The position numbers and the translations under genes were made by a program. Below are positions 60,656 through 64,000 of a stretch of DNA of 64,000 nt, in pieces; positions within the stretch are counted from its first letter, which is position 1, and each line of letters starts with the position of its first letter. Source of the DNA: Polaribacter septentrionalilitoris (GTDB lineage: Bacteria; Bacteroidota; Bacteroidia; Flavobacteriales; Flavobacteriaceae); contig NZ_VRMJ01000042.1 of the NCBI RefSeq assembly GCF_009832745.1, forward strand, positions 248,001-312,000, written 5' to 3'. The notes under the pieces are model-generated. The model made no database searches. It was given only the letters and a program-made list of their open reading frames with translations, and had not been told where the DNA came from.

Positions 60656-62611
60656 ATGAAACATATTATCACTATTTTATTCCTAACTTTTACATTAGGA
60701 ATTTTCTCTCAAATTGTTGATCCCGTAAAATGGTCAACTTCAGTTAAAAAGAGTTCAGAAACCGAATATACCTTAATTGCTACTGCAACAATTGACAAAG
60801 GTTGGCACTTGTATTCTCAAAATGTACCTGAAGACGGACCAATACCTACAACTTTTATTTTTGATGTTTCTAATGATGGAATTTCATTAGTAGGAAAAAC
60901 AATTGAAGAAGAAGGACATACTGTAGATGACCCAGTTTTTGGAATGAAGATTAAATTCTTTGAAAATTCAGCTGTTTTTCAACAAAAAATTAAAGTAACT
61001 CCTGAGGTTAACTCTGTTAATGGAATTGTAGAGTTTATGGTCTGTAACGATGAGATGTGTTCTGCGCCAACAGAAATTGATTTGAATTTTATTCTAAAAA
61101 ACAGTAGTAAAAAAACCATTATATCAGAAAAAAACAAAACAGACAACCTCACTAATCAATCAATTGAAACACACCAAGACAAAGGTTTACTTACCTTATT
61201 TTTCTTGAGCTTTCTTGGAGGGTTAGCTGCATTGTTAACTCCATGTGTTTTCCCAATGATACCTATGACTGTTAGCTTTTTTACAAAACAAAGTAAAAAC
61301 AAAGCAGCAGGTGTTAAAAATGCTATTCTTTATGGTATTTCAATTATCGTAATTTATGTAGTAATAGGTTTAGCAGTGAGCGCCATTTTTGGTCCTGATG
61401 CATTAAATGCATTATCTACCAATGTTTGGTTTAATTTGTTTTTCTTTTTATTGTTGATATTTTTCGCAGCCTCATTTTTAGGAGCTTTCGAACTAACGCT
61501 ACCTAGTTCTTGGGGAACAAAAATTGACGCCAAAGCTGATAAAGGTGGTTTTGTAGGAATTTTCTTCATGGCTTTAGCATTAGCTATTGTTTCATTTTCA
61601 TGCACAGGTCCTTTTGTGGGTTCAGCTTTAGTAGCTGCAGCAACCACAGGAGAAAGAATTGCTCCAATAGTGAGTATGTTAGGATTCTCTTCTGCTATAG
61701 CATTGCCTTTTGCTTTATTTGCAGCTTTTCCTGGTTGGTTAAACTCACTTCCAAAATCTGGAGGCTGGTTAAATTCAGTTAAAGTTGTATTAGGATTTTT
61801 AGAATTGGCTTTTGCATTTAAATTCTTATCAAACGCAGATATGGTATTAGATTTACATTTGTTTGAAAGAGAAGTTTTTATTGCCATTTGGATTGCCATT
61901 TTTGGAACATTAACCCTGTATTTATTTGGTAAAATTCAATTACCTCATGATTCTCCATTAAAAAACATTTCTGTAGGCAGATTAAGTTTAGGTCTAATAA
62001 CACTTTCATTTACCTTATATATGTTACCTGGCTTATGGGGTGCTCCACTAAATTTAATAAGTGCTTTTCCACCTCCACAACACTATAGTGAGTCTCCTTA
62101 TGGTGTAGGTTTCTCTAAACTTGGAACAGTTTCTATTAATCATTCAGACATTCCTAAAGGAGCACATTTAATGGCTCCACATGATATTTTAGCTTTTAAT
62201 GATTACGATAAAGGTTTGGCTTATGCTAAAAAGATAAACAAGCCTGTATTAATTGATTTTACAGGTAAAGCCTGTGTAAACTGTAGAAAAATGGAACAAA
62301 ATGTTTGGGTAAAGCCTAAAGTTTTAAATATCCTTAAAAATGATGTTGTTTTGATTTCTCTGTATGTTGATGATAAAAGAAAGCTAAAACCTAATGAGGT
62401 TGTAGAATCTAAATTAAAACCAGGTAAAAAACTGAAATACATTGGTGAAAAATGGAGTGAATTACAAACAATTAAATACAAAGCCAACACGCAACCTCTA
62501 TATGTTTTAATGGATCATAATGAAGCTAATTTGATAAGACCTGTTGCCTATACCCCAAATGTAGAAACTTATTACAATTGGTTAAAAAAAGGAGTAGCAA
62601 ATTTTAAATAA
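60656..62611 (+). CDS. DsbD-type transmembrane thiol-disulfide reductase
   Basis: It moves reducing power from cytoplasmic thioredoxin to the periplasm. The 651-residue protein has a signal peptide (about 1-19), a DsbD-alpha-like domain (about 20-150, with DKGWHLYSQNVPEDGP and MVCNDEMCSAPTE), and a CcdA-like eight-helix domain (about 175-450, LLTPCVFPMIPMTVSFF and SFSCTGPFVGSAL cysteines). A C-terminal thioredoxin domain follows with TGKACVNCRKME. The order is that of full DsbD. ATG at 60656 is used; the TTG just before is unlikely. Its product could serve cytochrome maturation for the nearby oxidase. Confidence 0.92.
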   Translation: MKHIITILFLTFTLGIFSQIVDPVKWSTSVKKSSETEYTLIATATIDKGWHLYSQNVPEDGPIPTTFIFDVSNDGISLVGKTIEEEGHTVDDPVFGMKIKFFENSAVFQQKIKVTPEVNSVNGIVEFMVCNDEMCSAPTEIDLNFILKNSSKKTIISEKNKTDNLTNQSIETHQDKGLLTLFFLSFLGGLAALLTPCVFPMIPMTVSFFTKQSKNKAAGVKNAILYGISIIVIYVVIGLAVSAIFGPDALNALSTNVWFNLFFFLLLIFFAASFLGAFELTLPSSWGTKIDAKADKGGFVGIFFMALALAIVSFSCTGPFVGSALVAAATTGERIAPIVSMLGFSSAIALPFALFAAFPGWLNSLPKSGGWLNSVKVVLGFLELAFAFKFLSNADMVLDLHLFEREVFIAIWIAIFGTLTLYLFGKIQLPHDSPLKNISVGRLSLGLITLSFTLYMLPGLWGAPLNLISAFPPPQHYSESPYGVGFSKLGTVSINHSDIPKGAHLMAPHDILAFNDYDKGLAYAKKINKPVLIDFTGKACVNCRKMEQNVWVKPKVLNILKNDVVLISLYVDDKRKLKPNEVVESKLKPGKKLKYIGEKWSELQTIKYKANTQPLYVLMDHNEANLIRPVAYTPNVETYYNWLKKGVANFK

Positions 62612-62648
62612 CTATTTTTGATTATTGATTTAAAATCGTTTAGCAACT

Positions 62649-64000
62649 ATGGCATCAACAAAAGAAAGTGTAATTAAATCTGATTTAGAAAACTATTTTA
62701 ATCAATTTAGAGAAAATATTATTGGTATACATCAAACATTTCAATCTCCTTATGGAGAACAAAAATTGATTTATACAGATTGGACTGCAAGTGGAAGATT
62801 GTATGGTCCTATCGAAGAAAAGTTAATGATCCAATTTGGCCCTTTTGTTGCCAATACGCATACAGAAACATCAACTTCTGGTGCGGCTATGACTCTAGCG
62901 TATCATGAAGCCAGAAAAATTATAAAGAACCATGTAAATGCTAATAATAATGATGTTTTAATTACCACAGGTTCTGGAATGACAGGTGTTGTCAATAAGT
63001 TTCAAAGAATTTTGGGTTTAAAAGTTACTGAAAATTTAAAAGAACATACCACTATTCCTGATGACATAAAACCTATTATTTTCCTAAGTCATATGGAACA
63101 TCACTCTAATCAAACTTCTTGGCTAGAAACTATTGCAGATGTAGAAGTTGTTCCTTGTGATGATACTGGTTTAGTGTGTTTAAAAGAATTTGAAAAATGT
63201 ATTCAAAAATACCAAGATAGAAAGATTAAAATTGCTTCAATCACATCATGTTCTAATGTTACAGGAATTAAAACTCCATATCATAAAGTAGCAAAACTGA
63301 TTCATAAATACAATGGATTGTGTTTTGTAGACTTTGCCTGTTGTGCACCTTATGTAGCTATTGATATGCATCCTACTGATCAGGAAGAACAATTGGATGC
63401 CATTTTCTTCTCTCCTCATAAATTTTTAGGAGGCCCAGGAACTTCTGGAGTTTTGATATTTAATAAAAGTTTATACAAAAATACTGTTCCAGACAACCCT
63501 GGAGGAGGTACTGTAAGTTATACAAATCCTTGGGGACAACATGACTATTTTGATGATGTAGAAACACGTGAAGATGGAGGAACACCTGGTTTTTTACAAA
63601 CTATTAGAATTGCCCTTTCTATTCAATTAAAAGAGCAAATGGGTGTTGACAACATCAAAAAAAGAGAAGATGAAATTAATCAAGTGATCTTTAAAACCTT
63701 AGAAAGTTTACCTGAAGTAAAAATTTTAGCACCTAACCATAAAAATAGGTTGAGTATTTTTTCTTTTTATTTTGAAAAATATCACTTTAATTTAGTGGTA
63801 AAATTATTGAATGACCGTTTTGGAATTCAAACTAGAGGTGGATGCTCTTGCGCTGGAACTTATGGACATTTCTTACTGAACGTAGATCAGGAAGCATCTA
63901 ATAGAATTAAAGATGAGATTTTACATGGTTGTAATATTCAAAAACCAGGTTGGGTTCGTTTGTCTGTTCATCCTACAATAAGTTTAGAAGAATTAAACTT
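62649..64000 (+). CDS. Class V aminotransferase / cysteine-desulfurase-like enzyme, 3' end outside the window
   Basis: From ATG at 62649 an uninterrupted frame of about 450 codons runs to the window edge. It has YTDWTASGRLYGP, NTHTETSTSG, the PLP-contacting LITTGSGMTGVVNKF, HMEHHSNQTSW, VDFACCAPY and the PLP lysine in FSPHKFLGGPGTSG. The late RGGCSCAGTYGH carries the cysteine loop of desulfurase-like enzymes. This fits the fold type I class V family (selenocysteine lyase/cysteine desulfurase-like). The exact substrate is unknown. It lies 37 bases after the DsbD-type gene. Confidence 0.88.
   Translation, partial: MASTKESVIKSDLENYFNQFRENIIGIHQTFQSPYGEQKLIYTDWTASGRLYGPIEEKLMIQFGPFVANTHTETSTSGAAMTLAYHEARKIIKNHVNANNNDVLITTGSGMTGVVNKFQRILGLKVTENLKEHTTIPDDIKPIIFLSHMEHHSNQTSWLETIADVEVVPCDDTGLVCLKEFEKCIQKYQDRKIKIASITSCSNVTGIKTPYHKVAKLIHKYNGLCFVDFACCAPYVAIDMHPTDQEEQLDAIFFSPHKFLGGPGTSGVLIFNKSLYKNTVPDNPGGGTVSYTNPWGQHDYFDDVETREDGGTPGFLQTIRIALSIQLKEQMGVDNIKKREDEINQVIFKTLESLPEVKILAPNHKNRLSIFSFYFEKYHFNLVVKLLNDRFGIQTRGGCSCAGTYGHFLLNVDQEASNRIKDEILHGCNIQKPGWVRLSVHPTISLEELN

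Overview
The window looks like a chromosomal segment of a marine-type Flavobacteriaceae bacterium (Bacteroidota, of the Polaribacter/Tenacibaculum kind). The evidence is the very AT-rich sequence, TAnnTTTG promoter boxes, type IX secretion (T9SS) C-terminal sorting domains, a PorP/SprF protein, a fused CcoN/CcoO oxidase subunit, single-haem CcoP, a TamB/TsaD divergent pair and a tmRNA tag ending in YALAA. There are no tRNA or rRNA genes, insertion sequences or CRISPR arrays. Most of the window is core genome; accessory-looking stretches lie near 17-22 kb and 40-49 kb.

Layout. 1-2.6 kb: a partial DUF1801 gene, small membrane proteins and a lysine-forming saccharopine dehydrogenase-like enzyme. 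2.7-3.4 kb: a structured leader-like element, then ssrA (tmRNA) and its terminator. 3.5-6.5 kb: a DMT exporter and the glycolytic pair pfkA-gapA. 6.7-15 kb: TamB divergent from tsaD, then an LTA-synthase-like transferase and an FkbM methyltransferase. 15-17 kb: two thioredoxin-fold proteins and an S1/P1 nuclease. 17.2-20.1 kb: a tight six-gene cluster led by an SPFH protein, whose second gene (glycine-rich) is frameshifted. 20-28.6 kb: secreted or surface proteins and membrane proteins. 28.8-39.6 kb: an ATP-grasp protein, pdxJ, nadK and the envelope cluster PorG-like/uppS/bamA/skp/skp, then murI.

The most interesting region is 39.6-47.4 kb, read on the minus strand. It has the gene order of a chaperone-usher pilus operon: a DUF4402 pilin-like subunit, a PapD-like chaperone, a second DUF4402 subunit and an FimD-like usher. 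These are followed by a T9SS-sorted surface protein and a PorP/SprF partner. A perfect 22-bp palindrome sits just upstream of the first subunit. This suggests a chaperone-usher-type fibre in a T9SS bacterium, possibly capped or accompanied by a T9SS adhesin.

49-60.4 kb holds the complete cbb3 oxidase biogenesis set (ccoS-ccoNO-ccoQ-ccoP-ccoG-ccoH-SafE, with hemN, deoD and ccoI upstream). A divergent FNR-type regulator with an altered cysteine pattern lies next to it. Two FNR-like palindromes, before ccoS and before ccoI, lie at exactly the same distance from their -7 boxes, so oxygen control of this block is likely. The window ends with a DsbD-type thiol reductase and a truncated class V aminotransferase.

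Two genes (the small gene at 18118 and the first Skp-like gene at 37441) each appear to lack a single A in an A-run, with the ancestral reading continuing in the -1 frame.
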